DNA of 24,047 nucleotides from Flavobacteriaceae bacterium UBA4022 (GTDB lineage: Bacteria > Bacteroidota > Bacteroidia > Flavobacteriales > Flavobacteriaceae), in the NCBI GenBank assembly GCA_002384055.1, contig DGAU01000011.1, forward strand, positions 148,965 to 173,011, in the 5' to 3' direction. Of this stretch, positions 12,952 to 21,715 are shown one piece after another (the stretch's first letter is position 1; every line of letters begins with the position of its first letter). Both the position numbers and the translations under genes were made by a program. The notes under the pieces are model-generated. The model saw nothing but the letters and a program-made list of their open reading frames with translations. It had not been told where the DNA came from and did no database searches.

Positions 12952-15504
12952 TTACGACTCTGTCTTTTTCTTCGGAGATTTTTTGACCGTGACTTTTAGT
13001 GTGTTATCGGCAGGATTCAAATCCATTTTTATCGCATCCCCTTCCGAGAGGTTGGCATTAATGATTTCTTCCGCCAACGCATCTTCGACGTATTTCTGAA
13101 TGGCCCGGTTGAGTGGACGTGCTCCATATTTTTTATCAAAACCCTTCTCGGCAATATAATCTTTGGCCTTATCGGTCAGCTCAAGGTGATACCCCAGATC
13201 TGTGATCCGTGCAAATAATTTTTCGAGTTCGATGTCGATGATTTTGTGGATGTCCTCTTTTTCAAGGTTGTTGAATATCAAGACGTCGTCGATCCGGTTT
13301 AAAAATTCAGGAGCGAAGGCCTTTTTTAACGCATTTTCAATCACGCTCTTGGCATTGGCATCTGCTTGAGATGTTTTGGCTGCTGTACCAAAGCCCACAC
13401 CTTGGCCAAAGTCTTTGAGGGTGCGTGACCCAATATTCGAGGTCATGATGATGATGGTATTTCTAAAGTCAATCTTACGCCCGAGGCTGTCGGTGATGTA
13501 TCCATCGTCCAGAACCTGAAGCAACATATTGAACACGTCGGGATGTGCTTTTTCAATCTCGTCCAGAAGCAATACCGCGTAGGGCTTGCGTCTTATTTTT
13601 TCGGTCAGTTGGCCACCTTCTTCATAGCCCACATATCCTGGAGGTGCTCCGATGAGTCTAGAGATGGAAAATTTCTCCATATACTCACTCATGTCAATGC
13701 GTACGAGGGCGGTATCGCTGTCAAATAATTCACGGGCCAGTACTTTGGCCAATTGTGTTTTGCCCACACCAGTTTGTCCTAAGAAAATAAAGGAGCCAAT
13801 GGGCTTATTAGGATCTTTTAGTCCGGCTCTATTGCGCTGAATGGCTTTGGTGACTTTGGCTACGGCCTCGTCTTGGCCAATGACTTTGCCTTTGATGCGC
13901 TCGGGCAGGGCAGATAATTTAGTGCTTTCGTTTTGGTTGATGCGCCGCACGGGGACCCCAGTCATCATCGCCACGACTTGCGCAACGTCATCTTCAGTCA
14001 CTTTTTCGCGGTGGAGTTTGGATTCTGCTTCCCAGGCTTCCTGTGCGATGCTGAGTTCTTTTTCTAAGCTTTTTTCGTCGTCTCGCAGCTTGGCGGCTTC
14101 TTCATATTTTTGCTTCTTAACTACCGAATTCTTGTGTTCGCGCACTTGGTCGAGCTTAGCTTCGATCTCTAGTATTTTTTCGGGCACATGAATGTTGTTG
14201 ATGTGCACGCGTGATCCAGCTTCGTCCAGAGCATCAATAGCTTTATCTGGCAAAAAGCGTTCGCTCATGTAGCGGTTGGTGAGCTTAACACAGGCCAAAA
14301 GTGCTTCGTCTGTGTAGCTGACATTGTGGTGGGCCTCATATTTGTCCCGGATGTTTTTTAAAATTTCGATGGTCTCGTCGACTGTTGTGGGTTCGACTAA
14401 GACTTTTTGGAAGCGGCGCTCTAAAGCCCCATCTTTTTCGATGTACTGGCGGTATTCGTCGAGGGTAGTGGCCCCAATACATTGTATTCCACCTCGCGCT
14501 AAGGCCGGCTTAAACATATTAGAGGCATCTAATGAGCCTGCTGCGCCACCAGCACCTACAATGGTGTGGATTTCGTCAATAAACAAAATAATGTCGTCGT
14601 TTTTTTCTAGCTCATTCATCACGGCTTTCATCCGTTCTTCAAATTGGCCGCGGTATTTTGTGCCGGCAACCAAACTGGCCAGATCCAAGGTGACCACGCG
14701 TTTGTCGTAGAGAATTCGTGACACTTTGTGTTGGATGATTCTTAGGGCGAGTCCTTCGGCAATGGCCGATTTACCCACACCAGGTTCTCCGATAAGGAGT
14801 GGATTGTTTTTTTTGCGGCGACTCAAAATCTGAGAGACGCGCTGTATTTCATTTTCTCTACCCACGACAGGGTCAAGCTTTCCTTCTTCGGCTAAGGCTG
14901 TTAAATCACGCCCGAAATTATCCAGAACAGGTGTTTTAGACTTCTTCTGCCCTTTGTTACCACTGTTGCCGGTAAACAGTTGATCAGATTCTTGATCTGA
15001 AGAGGCCTCGTCGGAATCTGAAAAGGCTTGGCTGGTCGGCTCTATATAATCGTCGTCTTTTACGAGCATGTCTTTGAATTCTTCCTTGACACCATCATAA
15101 TCCACATTCATTTTGTGGAGGAGTTTTGTGGTGGGGTCATTTTCGTTACGCAATATGCACAAGAGTAAATGAGCGGTATTGATCGAAGTGCTTTGGAATA
15201 GTTTGGCTTCCAAAAAAGTAGTTTTGAGTGCGCGTTCTGCCTGGCGGGTCAAGTGTAAGTTCTTTTTGTCCTGGGGGGTAAGGGTTCCTTCGGCGCTGGC
15301 CGGGCTCAAAATCTCGACCTTACGACGCAAATGATTCAGGTCTACATCCAAAGCATTTAAAATACTTATAGCCTTGCCGTTGCCATCACGCAGGAGTCCA
15401 AGCATCAGGTGTTCTGTGCCGATAAAATCATGGCCAAGACGCAGGGCTTCTTCTTTGCTGAAGGCAATAACATCTTTAACTCTTGGTGAAAAATTATCTT
15501 CCAT
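12952..15504 (-). CDS. clpC: ATP-dependent Clp protease ATP-binding subunit ClpC
   Basis: Hexameric AAA+ unfoldase that feeds substrates to ClpP. From ATG 15504 the protein is 850 residues: a Clp-N double repeat (1-145), an acidic Ser/Asp/Glu-rich linker (about 150-190), AAA domain 1 with Walker A GEPGVGKS (239-246) and LFIDEIHT, a UVR-like coiled segment (EEAAKLRDDEKSLEKEL), and AAA domain 2 with GQTGVGKT (576-583) and LLLDEIEKAHPD. The loop DFGQGVGFG (near residue 700) is the expected ClpP-docking loop, so it should act with ClpP. The frame opens upstream to 15627, but MEDNFSPRVKDVI is the family N-terminus. It is convergent with the secreted-protein gene (33-bp gap) and divergent from gyrA. 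Confidence 0.96.
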   Translation of the reverse strand: MEDNFSPRVKDVIAFSKEEALRLGHDFIGTEHLMLGLLRDGNGKAISILNALDVDLNHLRRKVEILSPASAEGTLTPQDKKNLHLTRQAERALKTTFLEAKLFQSTSINTAHLLLCILRNENDPTTKLLHKMNVDYDGVKEEFKDMLVKDDDYIEPTSQAFSDSDEASSDQESDQLFTGNSGNKGQKKSKTPVLDNFGRDLTALAEEGKLDPVVGRENEIQRVSQILSRRKKNNPLLIGEPGVGKSAIAEGLALRIIQHKVSRILYDKRVVTLDLASLVAGTKYRGQFEERMKAVMNELEKNDDIILFIDEIHTIVGAGGAAGSLDASNMFKPALARGGIQCIGATTLDEYRQYIEKDGALERRFQKVLVEPTTVDETIEILKNIRDKYEAHHNVSYTDEALLACVKLTNRYMSERFLPDKAIDALDEAGSRVHINNIHVPEKILEIEAKLDQVREHKNSVVKKQKYEEAAKLRDDEKSLEKELSIAQEAWEAESKLHREKVTEDDVAQVVAMMTGVPVRRINQNESTKLSALPERIKGKVIGQDEAVAKVTKAIQRNRAGLKDPNKPIGSFIFLGQTGVGKTQLAKVLARELFDSDTALVRIDMSEYMEKFSISRLIGAPPGYVGYEEGGQLTEKIRRKPYAVLLLDEIEKAHPDVFNMLLQVLDDGYITDSLGRKIDFRNTIIIMTSNIGSRTLKDFGQGVGFGTAAKTSQADANAKSVIENALKKAFAPEFLNRIDDVLIFNNLEKEDIHKIIDIELEKLFARITDLGYHLELTDKAKDYIAEKGFDKKYGARPLNRAIQKYVEDALAEEIINANLSEGDAIKMDLNPADNTLKVTVKKSPKKKTES

Positions 15505-15776
15505 AGGATCGTTTTTAAAAGCCACATTAAAGGCGAGGCCGAAGGGGTTATTTGCCGTGACTCCAGCAAAACAAATGCCAGACTTTGACCGGTTGAGTAA
15601 ATGGATGAAATTTATCCTAAATATCAAAATCTATTTAGGGATAGTTATTAACGGAAAAGCGCCTGATTATTGTTAATAAATAAAGGAATAAACAGGGCTC
15701 TAAGGCCTATAAAGGCTGCAAAATTGATGTATATTGTGTCGTTAGTTTGAATCATTAATAATTACTCTAAACAGTT
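15505..15776. other. Divergent clpC/gyrA intergenic region
   Basis: About 270 bases that must hold promoters for both clpC (leftward) and gyrA (rightward). I find no perfect TAnnTTTG on either strand. The nearest are TAAATTTC for clpC (15614-15607) and TTAGTTTG for gyrA (15742-15749), neither with a well-spaced -33. No CtsR-type or HrcA-type operator repeat was recognised and no small gene is supported. Confidence 0.4.
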
Positions 15777-18320
15777 ATGGCTGAAGGCGAAAAGTTGATC
15801 CCGATCAATATTGAGGATGAAATGAAATCGGCCTACATCGATTATTCGATGTCGGTCATTGTGTCACGTGCGCTACCTGATGTGCGTGATGGGATGAAAC
15901 CAGTACACCGCAGGGTGTTATTTGGCATGCATGAACTCGGTGTTCGTGCCAATACGGCGCATAAAAAATCAGCGCGTATTGTCGGAGAAGTTCTTGGAAA
16001 GTACCACCCACATGGTGATACTTCGGTTTATGATGCAATGGTACGTATGGCTCAAGAATGGAGTTTGCGTTATATGCTGGTCGATGGCCAAGGAAACTTT
16101 GGTTCTATCGATGGAGATAGCCCTGCAGCGATGCGTTATACGGAAGCAAGAATGCAAAAAATATCCGAAGACATGCTTGCGGATATCGATAAAGAGACGG
16201 TGGATCTTAAGCTCAATTTTGACGACACATTGTACGAACCAACTGTGCTGCCTACCAAAGTACCTGGTCTATTGATCAACGGGGCTTCTGGTATTGCTGT
16301 GGGAATGGCAACCAACATGCCGCCACACAATTTGTCTGAAGTGGTGGATGGCACCATAGCCTATATCGAAAATAAGGACATTGAGATCGAAGAGTTGATC
16401 ACACATATCAAAGCGCCGGATTTCCCGACGGGAGGAGTTATTTATGGTTATGAAGGAGTCAAAGAGGCCTTTATGACCGGCCGTGGCCGCATCGTGATGC
16501 GGGCAAAGGCGCAGTTCGAAGAAGTGGATGGGCGTGAGTGCATCATCGTTTCGGAAATTCCATACCAAGTCAACAAGGCGGACATGATCAAGAAGACTGC
16601 CGATTTGGTCAACGATAAGAAAATAGAGGGCATCAGTAACATTCGGGACGAATCGGACCGTAATGGAATGCGCGTGGTGTATATCCTCAAGCGTGATGCG
16701 GTGCCAAATATTGTGCTGAACATGCTATATAAGTATACAGCATTGCAGTCGAGCTTTAGTGTCAATAATATCGCCTTAGTTAATGGACGTCCACGGTTAT
16801 TGAACGTTAAGGAATTGATCCACTATTTCGTGGAGCACCGTCATGAAGTGGTCACACGCCGCACAGAATACTTGTTGCGCAAGGCAGACGAGCGGGCCCA
16901 TATCTTAGAGGGTCTGATTATCGCTTCGGATCATATAGACGAAGTGATTGCCTTGATCCGGTCTTCAGCGAATGCTGACGAGGCCAAGATCAAGTTGATC
17001 GACCGCTTCAAGTTGTCTGAAATACAAGCCAAAGCCATTGTAGAAATGCGTTTGCGTCAACTGACCGGTCTCGAGCAGGATAAGTTACGCAGTGAGTATG
17101 ATGAGTTGATGAAAACCATCCAGGATTACAAAGACATACTCGACAAAAAAGAGCGTCGTATGGCGATCATAAAAGAAGAGCTTGTTGAAATCAAAGAGAA
17201 ATATGGTGACGTGCGTCGTTCTCAAATCGAATATGCTGGTGGAGATGTGAGCATTACAGATTTGATTCCGGATGAGCAGGTTGTTATTACCATAAGCCAT
17301 GCGGGGTATATCAAGCGTACACCGCTTACTGAATACAAAACACAAAATCGTGGTGGTGTGGGGCAGAAAGCTTCATCTACCCGAAATGAAGACTTTTTGG
17401 AGCACTTATTCGTGGGAACCAACCACCAATACATGTTGTTTTTTACCCAAAAAGGGAAATGTTTTTGGATGCGTGTATTTGAAATACCAGAAGGCAGTAA
17501 GACCTCCAAAGGGCGTGCGATTCAAAACCTGATCAATATTGAGCAAGATGACAAGGTTAAGGCCTTTATCTGTACTCAGGATCTTAAGGATCAAGAGTAT
17601 ATCAATAACCATTACCTGATCATGGTAACCAAAATGGGGCAGGTCAAGAAAACAACTTTAGAGCAGTATTCAAGACCTCGTACCAATGGGATTAACGCCA
17701 TCACCATCAAAGACGGTGATGAATTGCTCGAGGTTAAGCTCACCACAGGTGATAGCCAAGTGATGATTGCAGTGCGCTCGGGTAAAGCCATCCGATTTGA
17801 AGAAGAAAAAACCAGACCTATGGGTCGCGGTGCTTCTGGGGTGCGTGGCATCACACTGGGTCATGCCAAAGACGAAGTAATTGGCATGATTGCTGTAGAT
17901 GGTGACGCATCTGACATCTTAGTGGTGACCGAGAACGGTTACGGCAAGCGCTCAAGCATCGAAGATTACCGCATCACCAATCGCGGTGGTAAAGGAGTTA
18001 AAACCATCAATATTACAGACAAAACAGGTGATTTGGTAGCCATAAAGAACGTTTCGGATTTGGATGACCTCATGATCATCAATAAATCAGGAATCGCCAT
18101 TAGAATGGCTGTAGAGGATCTGCGTGTGATGGGGCGTGCCACTCAAGGCGTGCGTTTGATCAAAGTCCGTGAGGACGACTCTATTGCTGCTGTGGCCAAG
18201 GTCATGCATGATGAGGTTGTGCTGGAAGGCGAAGCGCAGGATGGAGAACATACCGACGACTCTATAGGGGAGGTTCCAGAAAACAATAACGAACAAAACA
18301 ATAATCAAAACGACGAATAA
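15777..18320 (+). CDS. gyrA: DNA gyrase subunit A
   Basis: Breakage-reunion subunit of gyrase, which introduces negative supercoils with GyrB. In the 847-residue protein the catalytic tyrosine is Y121 in AAMRYTEARM. The quinolone region HPHGDTSVYD (77-86) has Thr82 where E. coli has Ser83 and Asp86 at the Asp87 site. The C-terminal beta-pinwheel begins near 500; its GyrA box reads QNRGGVG (523-529) instead of QRRGGKG, which I believe is usual in Bacteroidetes. The tail (about 815-847) is acidic, then rich in Asn and Gln. ATG 15777 gives the expected MAEGEKLIPINIEDEMK. A TPR gene follows after 12 bp. Confidence 0.97.
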   Translation: MAEGEKLIPINIEDEMKSAYIDYSMSVIVSRALPDVRDGMKPVHRRVLFGMHELGVRANTAHKKSARIVGEVLGKYHPHGDTSVYDAMVRMAQEWSLRYMLVDGQGNFGSIDGDSPAAMRYTEARMQKISEDMLADIDKETVDLKLNFDDTLYEPTVLPTKVPGLLINGASGIAVGMATNMPPHNLSEVVDGTIAYIENKDIEIEELITHIKAPDFPTGGVIYGYEGVKEAFMTGRGRIVMRAKAQFEEVDGRECIIVSEIPYQVNKADMIKKTADLVNDKKIEGISNIRDESDRNGMRVVYILKRDAVPNIVLNMLYKYTALQSSFSVNNIALVNGRPRLLNVKELIHYFVEHRHEVVTRRTEYLLRKADERAHILEGLIIASDHIDEVIALIRSSANADEAKIKLIDRFKLSEIQAKAIVEMRLRQLTGLEQDKLRSEYDELMKTIQDYKDILDKKERRMAIIKEELVEIKEKYGDVRRSQIEYAGGDVSITDLIPDEQVVITISHAGYIKRTPLTEYKTQNRGGVGQKASSTRNEDFLEHLFVGTNHQYMLFFTQKGKCFWMRVFEIPEGSKTSKGRAIQNLINIEQDDKVKAFICTQDLKDQEYINNHYLIMVTKMGQVKKTTLEQYSRPRTNGINAITIKDGDELLEVKLTTGDSQVMIAVRSGKAIRFEEEKTRPMGRGASGVRGITLGHAKDEVIGMIAVDGDASDILVVTENGYGKRSSIEDYRITNRGGKGVKTINITDKTGDLVAIKNVSDLDDLMIINKSGIAIRMAVEDLRVMGRATQGVRLIKVREDDSIAAVAKVMHDEVVLEGEAQDGEHTDDSIGEVPENNNEQNNNQNDE

Positions 18321-18332
18321 TTAAGCTTAAAA

Positions 18333-19601
18333 ATGATGAACAAATACATAGTGATAGTGGCGTTGGCTCTGACCACCGTGGCCTTCGGGCAAAAAAAGGA
18401 AATCAAGAAAGCAGAAAAGGCATTGACCGGCAGTAACTATTCGGAAGCGCTTGAATTCTTGAATCAGGCCGAGGGACTCCTGGCAGGTGCTGATGCGGGA
18501 CTGGTCAATCAGTTTTATTTGGCCAAATCAGAGGCGCTTTTAGGGGCTGGCGAAGATGTGGCCGACAATAAACTCAATATGGCTATAAACGCTTTAAAAA
18601 CAGCACAAGGCAGAACGCTTAATAGCGAGGAACAAGTCCGTTACGACCGTATCATAGGTACCGTAAAGGGTGTTTTTGTGAGTAAAGCGATTGAGGCCCA
18701 GAATACACAAAACTACCAAAAAGCCGCTCAATTGCTTGCGGATGGTTATAAGCTGAGTGCAACAGACACGTCATTCTTGTATTATGCCGCTGGAAACTTA
18801 GTCAATGGCGGGTTTTTTGATCAAGCCTTAGTTTACTACAACCAACTGTTGGATATGGGCTACACTGGTGTGCGTCAAGAGTATTACGCCTCGAGCAAAG
18901 AGAATGGTGAATCTGTTTTATTTGGGTCGAAGGAAGAGCGTGACGCAGCAGTGCGTTTTGGTCTTTATGTCGATTCTGTGGACAGCACAACAGCTTCTGT
19001 AGAATCCGATTTGTTGCAAAAGGTTACATTGATCTATATCAATAAAGGGATGGACGATGAAGCTGTCGCCCTGATGAAACGAGCTCGTGCTGCGAATCCT
19101 GAAGACACCAATTTGATGCGCTCTGAGGCAGATTTGGCCTATAAAATGGGAGACATGGTCAAATACAGCAGTGTCATGCAAGAGGTGATCCAGACCGATC
19201 CAAACAACCCTGAACTGTATTATAATTTAGGGGTGAGTGCCATGCAGATGGGCAATAATGAAGATGCTAAAACTTACTACGGCAAAGCCCTAGAGCTCGA
19301 GCCTGAATATGCTTATGCGCAAATCAACATGGCTTCTATTATCTTGCAAGGAGAGGGCGCTCTTGTCGAAGAGATGAATAACTTAGGGACGTCACGCGCT
19401 GATAATTTGCGTTATGACGCGCTCAAAGAGGAGCGTCGCGGAATGTATCGGGAGGCGTTGCCTTATCTTGAAGCGGCCTCAGTAACTGTTCCAGAGAACG
19501 TTGAAGTGTTGCGTACGCTCATGAATTTATACAGTCAATTAGGCATGAATACACAATACAAGGCAGCTAAAGCAAAAATAGAGACAATGAGTGGTAATTA
19601 A
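18333..19601 (+). CDS. Exported tetratricopeptide-repeat protein
   Basis: A 422-residue protein with a clear signal peptide (MMNKYIVIVALALTTVAFGQ, cleavage near residue 19-20) followed by TPR units through most of its length. Examples are KALTGSNYSEALEFLNQAEGL near the start and NPELYYNLGVSAMQMGNNED with AKTYYGKALELEPEYAYA near residues 290-330. No enzyme domain is visible, so it probably acts as a periplasmic protein-interaction scaffold. It follows gyrA by 12 bp on the same strand and ends at a strong hairpin terminator, so gyrA and this gene are likely one transcript. This TPR gene beside gyrA is, as far as I recall, a flavobacterial pattern; function unknown. Confidence 0.88.
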   Translation: MMNKYIVIVALALTTVAFGQKKEIKKAEKALTGSNYSEALEFLNQAEGLLAGADAGLVNQFYLAKSEALLGAGEDVADNKLNMAINALKTAQGRTLNSEEQVRYDRIIGTVKGVFVSKAIEAQNTQNYQKAAQLLADGYKLSATDTSFLYYAAGNLVNGGFFDQALVYYNQLLDMGYTGVRQEYYASSKENGESVLFGSKEERDAAVRFGLYVDSVDSTTASVESDLLQKVTLIYINKGMDDEAVALMKRARAANPEDTNLMRSEADLAYKMGDMVKYSSVMQEVIQTDPNNPELYYNLGVSAMQMGNNEDAKTYYGKALELEPEYAYAQINMASIILQGEGALVEEMNNLGTSRADNLRYDALKEERRGMYREALPYLEAASVTVPENVEVLRTLMNLYSQLGMNTQYKAAKAKIETMSGN

Positions 19602-19620
19602 ATCATTCTAAATGAGTTAC

Positions 19621-19654
19621 AAAAAAAGGCTTCGTATATCGAGGCCTTTTTTTT
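19621..19654. terminator. Bidirectional intrinsic terminator
   Basis: A7, GGCTTCG, loop TATAT, CGAGGCC, T8: a seven-pair stem (one G-T) extended by A-T pairs, with T runs on both strands. It serves the gyrA-TPR transcript rightward and the thiolase-NlpC transcript leftward. The TAA of the NlpC gene (19655-19653) lies at the edge of its T run. Confidence 0.88.
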
Positions 19655-20408
19655 ATGGAATGATTTTCTTGATGACTCGAAGTTTGTGGGTATGGGTTTT
19701 AGTCTCTGTATTGAAGATGCCGGTTTGGTCCAGACGATCGATACGGACCTGGCCATGAGCGTGGATGATATAGTGGTCTTCCATAATAATGCCTACGTGG
19801 ATAATGAGTCCTTCTGCGTTATCGAAAAATGCCAAATCACCTGGAGTACTTTCTTCGATAAAGCTCAGGACTTCGCCAAGCTTGGCTTGATCCTTGGCAT
19901 CACGTGGCAAAGCCAAATGATTGAGCCTGTAGACCAGTTGGGTAAATCCGCTACAGTCAATACCAAATGGCGTTCTGCCACCCCATAAATAGGGCGTATT
20001 GATATAGAGAAGGGCGGTTTGTATCAGGCGTTGTCTTGATTGGAAAGGGCCTGCGAGATTATTGCCTTCAAATTGATGGTTTAACACATTGAGGTGTTGC
20101 AAGGCGCTGCCCATCACAACCGAACGCAAACCGCCGTCTTCTTGGCTCACGAAATCAACGAGATCCGCACAGTAAACCTCTGGGATCTTAAGGCTTTGTT
20201 TAAAATCGTCTTCACTGATTTGGGTGTACTGTTTGCGGTCGATCCAACCTTGATAACCGTCATATTCTTGACGAATTTTGACCCATTTTTTGCGTTGCTC
20301 TAATATTTTGAATAATTCACCATAAAGCACTTGTGATACGAGCTCACTTTTGTCCGAAGGTTCTGCTCTGAGTGGAACAATACTTAATGTACAAATGCCG
20401 TACTTCAT
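19653..20408 (-). CDS. NlpC/P60 family cysteine peptidase with N-terminal SH3-like region
   Basis: A 251-residue C40-family protein, the class that cuts gamma-D-glutamyl-diaminopimelate bonds in peptidoglycan peptides. The first about 70 residues look like a bacterial SH3 domain (VPLRAEPSDKSELVSQVLYGE ... WVKIRQEYDGYQGWI). The catalytic domain has C152 (GIDCSGF), H204 (IHVGI) and H216 (IIHAHGQ). No signal peptide or lipobox is visible, although the family's substrate is normally periplasmic; it may act on recycled muropeptides in the cytoplasm. It starts 14 bp after the thiolase gene and is cotranscribed with it. Its stop codon is inside the bidirectional terminator. Confidence 0.92.
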   Translation of the reverse strand: MKYGICTLSIVPLRAEPSDKSELVSQVLYGELFKILEQRKKWVKIRQEYDGYQGWIDRKQYTQISEDDFKQSLKIPEVYCADLVDFVSQEDGGLRSVVMGSALQHLNVLNHQFEGNNLAGPFQSRQRLIQTALLYINTPYLWGGRTPFGIDCSGFTQLVYRLNHLALPRDAKDQAKLGEVLSFIEESTPGDLAFFDNAEGLIIHVGIIMEDHYIIHAHGQVRIDRLDQTGIFNTETKTHTHKLRVIKKIIP

Positions 20409-20422
20409 GTTGCTAAAACTAT

Positions 20423-21601
20423 TTAAGCCCGTTCGATGATCATTGCGGACGCGCCACCCCCGCCATTACATATGGCTGCTGCACCATAGCGCCCTGATTG
20501 TTGGTGCAATACGTTTATCAAGGTAATCAAGATCCTAACACCGCTGCAGCCCAGTGGGTGGCCCAGTGATACGGCGCCTCCATTGATGTTAACTTTTTCT
20601 ATCGGTAGGTCGAGAATTTTCATATTGGCCAGGCCAACCACCGAAAACGCTTCGTTGAATTCAAAAAAGTCGATGTCATCCAAGCTGAGGTTGGCTTTGC
20701 TTAGAGCCAAAGGCAACGCCTTGGCTGGTGCTGTGGTGAACCACTGGGGTTCTTGAGCTGCATCGGCATAACTACAAATCACCGCAAGTGGGGTAAGGCC
20801 CAATTCTTTGGCTTTGGTCTCGGACATGAGAATCATTGCTCCAGCGCCATCATTGATGGTTGATGCATTAGCTGCGGTCACGGTGCCGTCTTTGGTAAAG
20901 GCAGGCCGCAGGCTGGGTATTTTGTCGATGCGAACATTTTGATATTCTTCGTCCTGAGACACGATAATGGGTTCACCTCGTCGCTGGGGTACCGAAACCG
21001 GAACCACTTCATTGTCGAAGCGTCCATCGGCCCATGCGGCTGCAGAACGCTCGTAAGAGTTTATGGCGAAGGCGTCTTGGTCTTGGCGTGAGAAATTGTA
21101 CTCTGTGGCACAGGTGTCGGCAAAGATCCCCATGGCATGTTGGTCGTAAGCATCGACCAATCCGTCTTTTTGAAGCCCGTCAATCAGTGTCGCTGGACCA
21201 AACTTGGTGCCTTGGCGCATCGATAAGTAATGCGGAATATTACTCATGCTTTCCATGCCACCGGCGACAACCACTTCTGCATCGCCCAAAGCAATGGCTT
21301 GAGCAGCCTGCATCACGGCTTTCATGCCCGAGGCACAGACCTTGTTTACTGTTGTACAGGGGACTGTATTGGGGATTCCGGCATGGAGCGCGGCTTGGCG
21401 TGCAGGTGCTTGACCTGCGCCGGCCTGAACCACATGGCCCATGAAAACTTCAGAAACCAGTTTGGGGTCTAGGTTTATTTTGTCTAGGGCACCTTTGATG
21501 GCGATGGTCCCTAATTGCGGTGCCGTAAGTGACGAAAGTCCGCCCAAAAAACTACCGATTGGGGTTCTGACAGCGGAAACAATAACAACTTTATGAATCA
21601 T
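20423..21601 (-). CDS. Acetyl-CoA C-acyltransferase (thiolase)
   Basis: Thiolase that joins or splits acetyl-CoA units (acetoacetyl-CoA or longer 3-ketoacyl-CoA). In 392 residues, the usual length, the nucleophilic Cys is C89 (NKVCASGMK), the His is H348 (LGHPLGCSG) and the second Cys is C378 (CNGGGGAS). It most resembles acetyl-CoA acetyltransferases of the AtoB/PhaA type, but chain-length preference cannot be settled from motifs. It starts at ATG 21601 and is followed after 14 bp by the NlpC/P60 gene. No other beta-oxidation or mevalonate gene is in the window. A TATTTTAG (21627-21620) is one base off the -7 consensus. Confidence 0.95.
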   Translation of the reverse strand: MIHKVVIVSAVRTPIGSFLGGLSSLTAPQLGTIAIKGALDKINLDPKLVSEVFMGHVVQAGAGQAPARQAALHAGIPNTVPCTTVNKVCASGMKAVMQAAQAIALGDAEVVVAGGMESMSNIPHYLSMRQGTKFGPATLIDGLQKDGLVDAYDQHAMGIFADTCATEYNFSRQDQDAFAINSYERSAAAWADGRFDNEVVPVSVPQRRGEPIIVSQDEEYQNVRIDKIPSLRPAFTKDGTVTAANASTINDGAGAMILMSETKAKELGLTPLAVICSYADAAQEPQWFTTAPAKALPLALSKANLSLDDIDFFEFNEAFSVVGLANMKILDLPIEKVNINGGAVSLGHPLGCSGVRILITLINVLHQQSGRYGAAAICNGGGGASAMIIERA

Positions 21602-21715
21602 GGGTAAGGTTTAGTTAGGCTAAAATAAGCATTAAAAATGAGATTATGAATTGAGTAAAACCCCCAATATGATATATGAAGGCGAATGATTACCTTTACC
21701 AAACATCAGGTTTTT

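Noticed and set aside
13841..14710. Plus-strand open frames of 116 and 128 codons within clpC
   Set aside because: Antisense shadows of a strongly conserved gene; Ser-rich low-complexity translations with no recognisable domain.
15742..15749. TTAGTTTG as a gyrA -7 element
   Set aside because: One base off consensus and the only upstream TTG is about 15 nt away, too close; not enough to call a promoter.
21034..21444. 136-codon plus-strand frame opposite the thiolase
   Set aside because: Arg/Cys/Leu-rich antisense translation typical of shadows; the thiolase frame holds all catalytic motifs.
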